Assembly (NCBI GenBank): GCA_938030645.1
Contig: CALHHQ010000223.1
Location: 1-6,436 of the forward strand
Length of the DNA: 6,436 nucleotides
DNA from: an uncultured Rhizobiaceae group bacterium
GTDB lineage: Bacteria; Pseudomonadota; Alphaproteobacteria; Rhizobiales; Rhizobiaceae
Reading direction: 5' to 3'
Below the pieces are notes generated by a model, which worked only from the letters and a program-made list of their open reading frames with translations, searched no databases and was not told where the DNA came from. Position numbers and translations under genes: made by a program. Positions 1-5,767 of this stretch are shown piece after piece (the first letter of the stretch is position 1; each line of letters starts with the position of its first letter).

Positions 1-373
1 TCACGCCAAATGCTTGGAGGCGCAGTTCGCCGGATGCAATCGCAGGGAGAAATTGATCTTTCTGCTTTTTGCTGCCGTGACGCAGCAAGCTACCCATGAT
101 GTACATTTGCGCATGGCATGCCCCGCCATTGCAGCCCTGCAATTGAATTTCTTCCAATATGGCAGCAGCACCACTCAACGACATTCCGGAGCCACCGTAT
201 TCTTCGGGGATAAGTGCGGAGAGATATCCCGCTTCCGTCAACGCATCGACAAAGCCCTTAGGGTACGACATATCTCGATCAAGTTCGCGCCAGTAAGAGC
301 CGGGGAATTGCTGGCACAATTTCGCAACTTCATCGCGAATGTCCTGATGCATGTTCTCTCTATGAACGGTCAT
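1..373 (-). CDS. Acyl-CoA dehydrogenase, N-terminal fragment (runs off the window)
   Basis: This is the first 124 codons of an acyl-CoA dehydrogenase, a cytoplasmic FAD flavoenzyme family that makes the alpha,beta double bond in acyl-CoA thioesters and passes electrons to electron-transfer flavoprotein. It begins MTVHRENMHQDIRDEV and shows the helical N-terminal domain: LTEAGYLSALIPEEYGGSG at about residues 45-63, then LLRHGSKKQKDQFLPAIASG at about 96-115. The last codons read LQAFGV, which is where family members continue into the T-E-P flavin/substrate-binding segment. Family members are usually about 380-400 residues, so two thirds, including the catalytic base, lie outside the window. The ATG at 373 is chosen because GAGGAA sits 5 bases before it; a second ATG at codon 8 lacks such a site. 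The gene starts 9 bases after the permease stop, so it is almost certainly co-transcribed with the transporter. The acyl substrate is unknown. Confidence 0.9.
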   Translation of the reverse strand, partial: MTVHRENMHQDIRDEVAKLCQQFPGSYWRELDRDMSYPKGFVDALTEAGYLSALIPEEYGGSGMSLSGAAAILEEIQLQGCNGGACHAQMYIMGSLLRHGSKKQKDQFLPAIASGELRLQAFGV

Positions 374-378
374 CGCAA

Positions 379-384
379 TTCCTC
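379..384 (-). promoter_or_regulatory. Shine-Dalgarno site of the acyl-CoA dehydrogenase, overlapping the permease stop codon
   Basis: On the minus strand the permease ends in TGA (385-383) and the bases run TGAGGAATTGCG followed by the ATG at 373. The GAGGAA therefore shares two bases of the upstream stop codon and is 5 bases from the start. This fixes the start and suggests that ribosomes finishing the permease can re-initiate on the dehydrogenase. Confidence 0.75.
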
Positions 385-2773
385 AGCCAGCCAGTGCTTC
401 TTTACTTGGCGTATTTGGCATATTGGGCGACCGCAGCGAATGAAATGCGATCAACACAATGGCCGCAACAAGACCGATACCGTGAATGACGGGGTCGGCA
501 AACATGATAGCTGCAGCAACCGCCAGTCGAGCGATCCATTCCCATGTGGCCAGTTGTTTGCGGTCAAAACGGGCCAGTGCACTGGCAAGCAGATAAAGCG
601 CAAAGGCCAATCGGAACAGTAGCCAAGCCAAGGACGCGAGATAGAGTTCGCCGTCATAGCCAGGCAAATATTCTTTTGCTGAAGGCAACGACCCGGGTTT
701 TAAAACGGCGGATTCAATGAGCAAAATCTCAGGATACATCGCGAAAACAAACGGGATGATGAACATCACAATGCCCGACCGAACCGCAGAAAATCCTGTC
801 GCCATAGGTTCTGCCTTGGTGATCGTGGCGGCAGCGAAGGCTGCAAGCGCGACTGGCGGTGTGATTGCGGATGCCACTGCAAAATAGAAGATGAACATAT
901 GAGCGGTGAAGATAGACAAACCAAGACCTGCCAACACGGGCCCCATCAATAAAGCAACATTTATGTAAGCGGGTACTGCAGGCATACCCATTCCCAGCAG
1001 CACAGCCAATGCCATGGTTGTGAACAAGGCCATGAATTGAAACAACCCAGAACTGCCAACGCCACCCAAATCAAGCGCGCGTAGCCAACCCAAAATATCC
1101 AGTGCGATAAAGTCTGACAGACCCGTAAAGTTGAGACAAAAGTCGATGATCGAGACTGCAAGGAACATGAGATAAAGCGTCGATATCAAAACGCCAGAAT
1201 CCGACAATGCATCAAGAACCTTGCCCGGTTGTTTGCGCACATCTTCATCGAGAAAAAGCAAAACCAACAACGCAAGAACGGCCCACCAACCTGCACTGCC
1301 CGCATCACCCGCAGAGTTCTGCAAGAGTTCAATAAACCAAGGCAAATTGGTAGCTGTGCAATTGCCATTTGTAACAACACCGTTGCCACCAAGAATGGAG
1401 GCAAGAAACCCACAGCCAATGCCATCTTTGGTGCTGAGCAAAAGAAACAAGATCAACAAAATGGGCGCAAAAATCATGATCAGGTTGATACGGTCCTTGC
1501 GGTCGAGAACCATATCAGGCGTCTTCTCACCCACCGCTTCAATGCCTTGCTTGCGAGACTGGAAAACAGCCGACAGGAACAAGCAAAAGAAGTAAGCCAC
1601 AGCAGGAATAGCCGCGGCAATAATAACTTCGCGATAAGGCACCGCCGTAAGAGCTGCTAAGATAAAGGCAGCAACACCCATAACTGGAGGCATGATCGAC
1701 CCGCCTGACGAAGCCGCAGCCTCCATTCCGCCAGCAAAGGTTTTGGAAAATCCGCGCTTGATCATCATGGGAATGGTCAGAACGCCAGTGGACAAAACAT
1801 TAACCACTGGGCCACCTGAAATTGTGCCAAACATGGCGGACGACACAATCGCTGCATGGGCGGGACCGCCGCGCAATTTGCGGGTCCATAGAAATGCGAG
1901 CTTGATAAGTGAGCGCCCACCAGCACTGGCGCCAAACAGGCCACCCAAAACAATATAAGGGAAAACGGTGTTGAGAATGATGTCGATAAATCGACCCAGC
2001 AGCCCAGATGAATTGTTGGTCAACGCATCGTGCAAACGCGGTCGACCATCGGTCAGCAATCGCGGTTCACCCCCAAGTTTGGTCATAAGATATTTGTTGA
2101 TGTCGTCAGGTCCGTGGAAGTACCAAACCAGAACTGTAATGATTGTGTAGGCTGCAACAGCGATGGCAACCAGCACCAATGGCAGACCCCAAACACGCAC
2201 ATTGTAAGCTAGGAACACGATCACCGAGAGGCCCATAATGGCAACCAACCACCCTCCAGTCGTATTTATACACTGGGGATCTTCCACAGAATCTGGAACG
2301 GGCAATCCGTAGAGTTCCGCGAATTCTCTCTCAGACTTCAAACTCTCAGCAATCAGTGCTGCGCGCTCGCCGGTAAAGCGATCTATGGCACAAACCGCTT
2401 CAATTTCGACAACGTATGTCAATGAGATCGCCAATGCGGAAACGATCAACGCTATGTCGAGAAACAATCCCCATATGGGTCGACCAACTCCACTCTGTTT
2501 GGCGTTCCGCCACTGGGAATGTTTGAGAGCCACGATGAACATCATGGTCGCGAAGACCAGAGGATAGAAATATTCGTAAGGATAACCCCGAATGACGAAG
2601 TCTTTGGAACCGGTCAGCGATTGCATCGCCTGATCTATTCCCGGAATACCGGGCATGGAATTGAACATGCCAACAATAACCAGCAGCAAGGCAAGCCAAT
2701 AGACGATGGTTTCTCCGCGATCACGGGAAACGATAGGCGCAACTGGTGCGGCAGGCTCTTGTTCAGCGGTCAC
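383..2773 (-). CDS. TRAP transporter fused permease (4TM-12TM, DctQM-like), partner of the TAXI binding protein
   Basis: A 796-residue inner-membrane protein that would carry a solute into the cytoplasm using an ion gradient, receiving it from the periplasmic binding protein encoded just upstream. The first 220 residues hold hydrophobic segments at about 21-37, 70-83, 101-122, 173-191 and 197-218, matching the small DctQ-like part. From about 260 the large DctM-like part begins, with the glycine-rich signature AMFGTISGGPVVNVLSTG near 313-330, GGMEAAASSGGSIMPPVMG near 348-366 and ASAITPPVALAAFAAATITK near 634-653. The C-terminal 90 residues add further hydrophobic helices, as in other fused TAXI-type permeases. 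The start is GTG at 2773: AGGAAA lies 5 bases upstream and an in-frame TAG (2785-2783) excludes any earlier start; the next methionine is at residue 36, inside the first helix. Unusual points are cysteine pairs in two polar loops (C128/C168 and C454/C472). The substrate cannot be deduced. Confidence 0.95.
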   Translation of the reverse strand: MTAEQEPAAPVAPIVSRDRGETIVYWLALLLVIVGMFNSMPGIPGIDQAMQSLTGSKDFVIRGYPYEYFYPLVFATMMFIVALKHSQWRNAKQSGVGRPIWGLFLDIALIVSALAISLTYVVEIEAVCAIDRFTGERAALIAESLKSEREFAELYGLPVPDSVEDPQCINTTGGWLVAIMGLSVIVFLAYNVRVWGLPLVLVAIAVAAYTIITVLVWYFHGPDDINKYLMTKLGGEPRLLTDGRPRLHDALTNNSSGLLGRFIDIILNTVFPYIVLGGLFGASAGGRSLIKLAFLWTRKLRGGPAHAAIVSSAMFGTISGGPVVNVLSTGVLTIPMMIKRGFSKTFAGGMEAAASSGGSIMPPVMGVAAFILAALTAVPYREVIIAAAIPAVAYFFCLFLSAVFQSRKQGIEAVGEKTPDMVLDRKDRINLIMIFAPILLILFLLLSTKDGIGCGFLASILGGNGVVTNGNCTATNLPWFIELLQNSAGDAGSAGWWAVLALLVLLFLDEDVRKQPGKVLDALSDSGVLISTLYLMFLAVSIIDFCLNFTGLSDFIALDILGWLRALDLGGVGSSGLFQFMALFTTMALAVLLGMGMPAVPAYINVALLMGPVLAGLGLSIFTAHMFIFYFAVASAITPPVALAAFAAATITKAEPMATGFSAVRSGIVMFIIPFVFAMYPEILLIESAVLKPGSLPSAKEYLPGYDGELYLASLAWLLFRLAFALYLLASALARFDRKQLATWEWIARLAVAAAIMFADPVIHGIGLVAAIVLIAFHSLRSPNMPNTPSKEALAG

Positions 2774-2778
2774 GGAAA

Positions 2779-2784
2779 TTTCCT
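2779..2784 (-). promoter_or_regulatory. Shine-Dalgarno site for the GTG start of the permease
   Basis: On the minus strand the bases TAGGAAATTTCC precede the GTG at 2773. AGGAAA is 5 bases from the start and overlaps an in-frame TAG, so the non-ATG start is well supported. Confidence 0.65.
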
Positions 2785-2800
2785 AGCAGTCAAAATAGGA

Positions 2801-2826
2801 CGACCGGCCAATTGTTGGGCCGGTCG
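2801..2826 (-). terminator. Strong stem-loop between binding-protein and permease genes (attenuator or mRNA-stabilising hairpin)
   Basis: A perfect 9-base-pair, GC-rich inverted repeat is seen: CGACCGGCC at 2801-2809 and GGCCGGTCG at 2818-2826, with an 8-base loop. Transcribed from the minus strand it follows the binding-protein stop codon by 29 bases and is followed by TCCTATTTTG, which has only a short interrupted T run. That is weaker than a classical intrinsic terminator. In binding-protein-dependent transport operons such hairpins commonly protect the upstream message or cause partial termination, so that the binding protein is made in excess over its permease. That role here is inferred, not shown. 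Confidence 0.55.
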
Positions 2827-2855
2827 CAAGTTCGTTCAAATCGGACTTTTCCAAC

Positions 2856-3908
2856 CTAGCTCTTAGGCTTAGCGCAATCGTCGATTTTGAATCCAGCTTC
2901 TTCCCAAGCAGCGACTGCACCAGCATGGTATTTCAGAGGATTTGGACCACACATGCCAGACTTAACGGAATCAACAATTCCATAACCCGCTTGCGCCGCG
3001 AAAGGTGCTTTGGACTTCAGCTGTTCCAGTGTGTCGATATGAGCTTTGGTCAGTGCTTTTGCGAGGTCGAACGACATGTTCTTGCTCACGATGTCACCAC
3101 CAATTGTCGCCAGGCCGCGGAATGTTCCATCTTCACTTTTTACAGTCACCCCAGCAGGCATGGTTGCGTTTTTCACATCAATTGTGAAAGGAGCTGAACC
3201 CGGCGCACGCAGGTATTTCTGAAACGGTTCGCTGTCCCACTTTGCTTTTGGCACAGACCAAAGCGTGATGTTGCCAGCAGAAACAGCTTGTGTGAGACGG
3301 CTGTCTGGGAACAGAACAGGCAGAACAACTGCATCAGCAGAACCGTCCATGATCGTTTTGGTTGCTTGACCCCAGTTCACTTGAACGCCCTTGTAGCCAT
3401 CGCCTTCTTTAAGGCCAGCAGCAAGTTGGATGATCGCTCGAGCATTGGTCACAGCCGCACCACGTGGTGGTCCATTGTAGATTGTCTTACCTTCAAGACC
3501 GTCCCAACCACTGACACCTTTGGAATCGTATGCGTAGAGCGCAAAGATACCCAATGTGACGGGATAAAGTGCGCGCAAGTTGGATGCGAGTTCAGCGCCT
3601 TTTTCCTTGCCAAGCTTGGCATAAGGGCCGACGCCTTTGGCAAGAAGGAATGGCAAAATGTAGGGCGTGCCAGCAATATCTGTTTTGCCTTCCGCAACAT
3701 TTTGAACAGAGTTGGTCAGTGTTTGACCGTCTGCCAACTGAATATTGGCAATGCCCTTTTGGGCGGCAACCTCTGTTAAGTGCGCCAATGAAAGGTGAAT
3801 TGAACCACCGGGCGACGCGGTTTCAGCGGTCAGGTTTTCCGCAGAAAACGCTGTTGTGCTCATCATCACAGCAACACTTGCAGCGACCAATGATTTGAAT
3901 ATTCTCAT
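2856..3908 (-). CDS. TAXI-family TRAP transporter periplasmic solute-binding protein
   Basis: A 350-residue periplasmic protein that would capture the solute and deliver it to the fused permease encoded next. It opens with a typical Sec signal peptide: MRIFK, a hydrophobic core LVAASVAVMM, then STTAFSAEN, with cleavage probably near residues 20-23. The mature part shows the TAXI pattern: SPGGSIHLSLAHLTEV (about 32-47), a segment ending EGKTDIAGTPYILPFLLAKG (about 73-92), GLEGKTIYNGPPRGAAVTNA (about 137-156) and IMDGSADAVVLPVLFPDSR (about 186-204). Two cysteines near the end (C320 and C345) could form a periplasmic disulfide. The start is the ATG at 3908, which has GGGAGGAA 5 bases upstream and puts the signal peptide exactly at the N-terminus. 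The reading frame is open to 3956, but a start there would add 16 residues encoded across the ribosome site. TAXI proteins characteristically pair with fused permeases, as seen here. The ligand is unknown. Confidence 0.95.
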   Translation of the reverse strand: MRIFKSLVAASVAVMMSTTAFSAENLTAETASPGGSIHLSLAHLTEVAAQKGIANIQLADGQTLTNSVQNVAEGKTDIAGTPYILPFLLAKGVGPYAKLGKEKGAELASNLRALYPVTLGIFALYAYDSKGVSGWDGLEGKTIYNGPPRGAAVTNARAIIQLAAGLKEGDGYKGVQVNWGQATKTIMDGSADAVVLPVLFPDSRLTQAVSAGNITLWSVPKAKWDSEPFQKYLRAPGSAPFTIDVKNATMPAGVTVKSEDGTFRGLATIGGDIVSKNMSFDLAKALTKAHIDTLEQLKSKAPFAAQAGYGIVDSVKSGMCGPNPLKYHAGAVAAWEEAGFKIDDCAKPKS

Positions 3909-3913
3909 TTTAG

Positions 3914-3921
3914 TTCCTCCC
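3914..3921 (-). promoter_or_regulatory. Strong Shine-Dalgarno site of the binding protein
   Basis: GGGAGGAA on the minus strand lies 5 bases before the ATG at 3908. It is the best ribosome site in the window, which fits a binding protein needed in excess over its permease, and it rules out the longer start at 3956. Confidence 0.8.
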
Positions 3922-4017
3922 AAAACAACAAGCCATGAGACTTGCAAAAACAGCAAACCTCCCAGCTTGCGATTATCAATGTAAGCACGGATAAATTTTT
4001 GATGCTATTTAGAAATC

Positions 4018-4035
4018 GAGAAAATCGATTTTTTC
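4018..4035. promoter_or_regulatory. AT-rich palindrome, candidate operator
   Basis: AAAATCGATTTT at 4021-4032 is a perfect 12-base palindrome. After one mismatched pair it extends by two more matching pairs to 4018-4035 (GAGAAAATCGATTTTTTC). The same stretch can instead fold as a 7-pair hairpin (4013-4019 with 4025-4031, loop GAAAA). It is followed by T residues only in the plus direction, so it is not a good terminator for the minus-strand sulfatase gene. Its place about 45 bases upstream of the possible -10 box suits a regulator-binding site, but no regulator gene is in the window. Confidence 0.35.
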
Positions 4036-4066
4036 TTCACATGTTATCTTTAGGAGATGTTGCAGC

Positions 4067-5689
4067 TCATGGTCGCTCTGAAAACGAATGTCCAAAGCCT
4101 TTCTCATAGTCATCTTCATCCCACGTTCCGATAATGATGCCGGGCGGCTCCAAACCAGTAACAGCCTCCAGCTCTTCATAAGTCCGAGTTGTGCGGTTGT
4201 GATGTTGCCCAGCCCACTCGAAAATTCGTTCTTTCATGAGTTTGCGAACGGCCACATGTTCCTCAACTTCACTCGCGCCCAAATCCTGAAGTTCATCGGG
4301 ATCTTTTTTTAGATCAAATAACATGGGTCTAAATCCATGGGAGTGAACATATTTCCAATTCGCATCCACACACATAACCAGTCGCGCATCTTCAGGTGCC
4401 ACATTTAGCATTTGGCGAGATTCACGCGTCACGTAGTCGATTTCAGAGATGGCATACTCCCGAACAGTTTCTAACTCACCGCGCAAAATGGGCATGAGGT
4501 TATGGCCTTCCAGAATGTGCGGTTTTTGCTTTCCGCCAAAATAGTCAAGGAAGGTGGGTGTAAGATCGATCCCCTCAACCAGAGCTTCTGAAACAGAACC
4601 CCGCGTGGCGTCAGCAGACTTGTCAGGATCATAAATCACCAGCGGCACACGTACCGAACAGTCGTGGAACAGATCCTTTTCGCCCATCCAATGGTCGCCC
4701 AGATAATCGCCGTGGTCGGACGACATGATGATCATCGTATTGTCCATCAATCCTTCGGCTTCCATAAAATCAAACAAGCGCCCAAGGTGATCATCAATCT
4801 GTTTGATCAAGCCCATATAGGAACCCAGCATCGCGTCGCGCACTTTGTCTTGCGCAAATGCTTTGCAAATTCGTGATTCCATATACGCGCCAAAAACAGG
4901 TTGCGGATCCTCTTTCTCAGCCGCATCACGATTGACCGGAAGCCAAGTCTCAGGCGGATACATGTCATGGTAAGGTTCGGGAACCACATAGGGCCAATGA
5001 GGCTTGATGTAGGACAGATGACACATCCAAGGTTTGTCGCCAGCACCTTTCATAAACTCCATGGCACGGTTGGTCATATAAGCCGTTTCTGAATGCTCTT
5101 CAGGAACGCGCGCCGCTGCGGTGTTGTTCTTGATCAACCAACCCGAAAGAACTTCACCATCATCACCTTCTGCTGAATTTGCCCAATCATGCCATGGATT
5201 GTCGCCTTCGAACCCTTGCTCGCGCAGATACTCATCGTATTCTGAATCCTGCACTTGGCGCGTGCCGTGCAATCCATCATCACGCTCGAACGCTTCGAAT
5301 CCACATTGTGCGTGGTTCACGCCCACGTCAGAATTTGGGTCGATGCCCAACCACTCCATGCCTTCGGTGTCTGCCATCATGTGGGTTTTGCCCACCAACA
5401 CACTGCGCACATCCAGTTCGCGCAGATGGTCACCAAGCGTATATTCGCCAATCTTCAACGGGAAAAAATTCCATGTTGCACCATGGCTTCGGCAATAGCG
5501 TCCCGTGTAATAAGACATTCGAGATGCCCCACAGACAGGCGCATTCACGTAAGCACGGTTGAAGCGAACACCCATTGAAGCAAGCTTATCGATGTTGGGT
5601 GTGTGCAGGTGCGGGTGGCCATAGCAACTTAAATAGTCCCAGCGTAGCTGGTCAGCCATAATCCACAACACGTTTTTCTTTTCAGCCAT
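4067..5689 (-). CDS. Type I sulfatase, phosphonate monoester hydrolase-like (alkaline phosphatase superfamily), cytoplasmic
   Basis: A 540-residue hydrolase expected to cleave sulfate esters, or phosphonate/phosphate esters as some relatives do. The N-terminus NVLWIMADQLRWDYL carries metal ligand D13. The sulfatase signature CGASRMSYYTGR starts at C53, the cysteine that a formylglycine-generating or radical-SAM maturase (not in the window) must convert to formylglycine; R57 follows. Other expected active-site residues are visible: N74, K101 and H103 in GKTH, H231 in KPHWP, D325 and H326 in SSDHGDYLGD, and K338. GKTH is the form typical of true sulfatases; as I recall, characterised rhizobial phosphonate hydrolases have Tyr and Thr there. 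No signal peptide or membrane helix is present, so the enzyme should be cytoplasmic. The ATG at 5689 is preferred because homologous sequence begins there, with a modest GGACGAG 8 bases upstream; TTG at 5716 would add nine unlikely residues. Choline sulfatase is considered less likely because its usual C-terminal region is not recognisable. Confidence 0.9.
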   Translation of the reverse strand: MAEKKNVLWIMADQLRWDYLSCYGHPHLHTPNIDKLASMGVRFNRAYVNAPVCGASRMSYYTGRYCRSHGATWNFFPLKIGEYTLGDHLRELDVRSVLVGKTHMMADTEGMEWLGIDPNSDVGVNHAQCGFEAFERDDGLHGTRQVQDSEYDEYLREQGFEGDNPWHDWANSAEGDDGEVLSGWLIKNNTAAARVPEEHSETAYMTNRAMEFMKGAGDKPWMCHLSYIKPHWPYVVPEPYHDMYPPETWLPVNRDAAEKEDPQPVFGAYMESRICKAFAQDKVRDAMLGSYMGLIKQIDDHLGRLFDFMEAEGLMDNTMIIMSSDHGDYLGDHWMGEKDLFHDCSVRVPLVIYDPDKSADATRGSVSEALVEGIDLTPTFLDYFGGKQKPHILEGHNLMPILRGELETVREYAISEIDYVTRESRQMLNVAPEDARLVMCVDANWKYVHSHGFRPMLFDLKKDPDELQDLGASEVEEHVAVRKLMKERIFEWAGQHHNRTTRTYEELEAVTGLEPPGIIIGTWDEDDYEKGFGHSFSERP

Positions 5690-5767
5690 TTCCAATGCTC
5701 GTCCGCATTTGTTCAAGAACGACCATTGGGTTCAAACTGAACTCAAACGTCAAGAGGGCTCAAGCCA
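5690..5767 (-). promoter_or_regulatory. Short gap between dehydrogenase and sulfatase with two dyads
   Basis: Within 78 bases there are two small inverted repeats sharing the half-site GTTCA: GTTCAAGAAC at 5711-5720 (arms GTTC/GAAC) and GTTCAAACTGAAC at 5730-5742 (arms GTTCA/TGAAC). Their centres are about 20-21 bases apart, close to two helical turns, which would put two bound regulators on one DNA face. A TTGACG (minus strand) just upstream resembles a -35 box but has no good -10 partner. No terminator follows the dehydrogenase, so the two genes may be co-transcribed. Confidence 0.3.

Larger units (their letters stand above)
3909..4066 (-). promoter_or_regulatory. Intergenic region before the transporter genes; possible promoter and operator
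   Basis: This 158-base gap is the longest in the window and clearly richer in A and T than the genes. On the minus strand GATAAT at 3977-3972 resembles a sigma-70 -10 box and would leave a leader of roughly 55-60 bases before the binding-protein ATG. No convincing -35 box is found 16-18 bases upstream (the hexamer at the 17-base position is AAAAAT), so an activator-dependent promoter or no promoter at all are both possible. A palindrome lies upstream at 4018-4035 (listed separately). No clear terminator for the sulfatase gene is seen, so read-through into the transporter genes is possible. Confidence 0.35.

Noticed and set aside
14..622. Plus-strand open frame of 202 codons
   Set aside because: It lies opposite the acyl-CoA dehydrogenase and the end of the permease, has no recognisable domain, and is a mirror of minus-strand coding sequence.
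1221..1660. Overlapping plus-strand open frames of 124 and 143 codons
   Set aside because: Both are opposite the permease coding region and show biased, motif-free translations typical of antisense frames.
3288..3779. Plus-strand open frame of 163 codons
   Set aside because: It is entirely opposite the binding-protein gene, which has strong family evidence; its translation is cysteine- and histidine-rich without any motif.
3909..3956. Longer N-terminus for the binding protein, starting at 3956
   Set aside because: It would place 16 extra residues ahead of a complete signal peptide and run through the strong GGGAGGAA ribosome site that serves the ATG at 3908.
4013..4034. Intrinsic terminator for the sulfatase gene
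   Set aside because: The 7-pair stem is AT-rich and the T run follows it only in the plus direction; in the minus direction it is followed by CTAAATAG, so it is better listed as a possible operator.
5121..5578. Three overlapping plus-strand open frames opposite the sulfatase gene
   Set aside because: They cover the conserved catalytic region of the sulfatase on the other strand and have no domain or ribosome site of their own.
5690..5716. TTG start for the sulfatase at 5716
   Set aside because: The extra residues (NKCGRALE) do not look like family sequence, the start is non-standard, and the ATG at 5689 lies directly before the conserved N-terminal strand.
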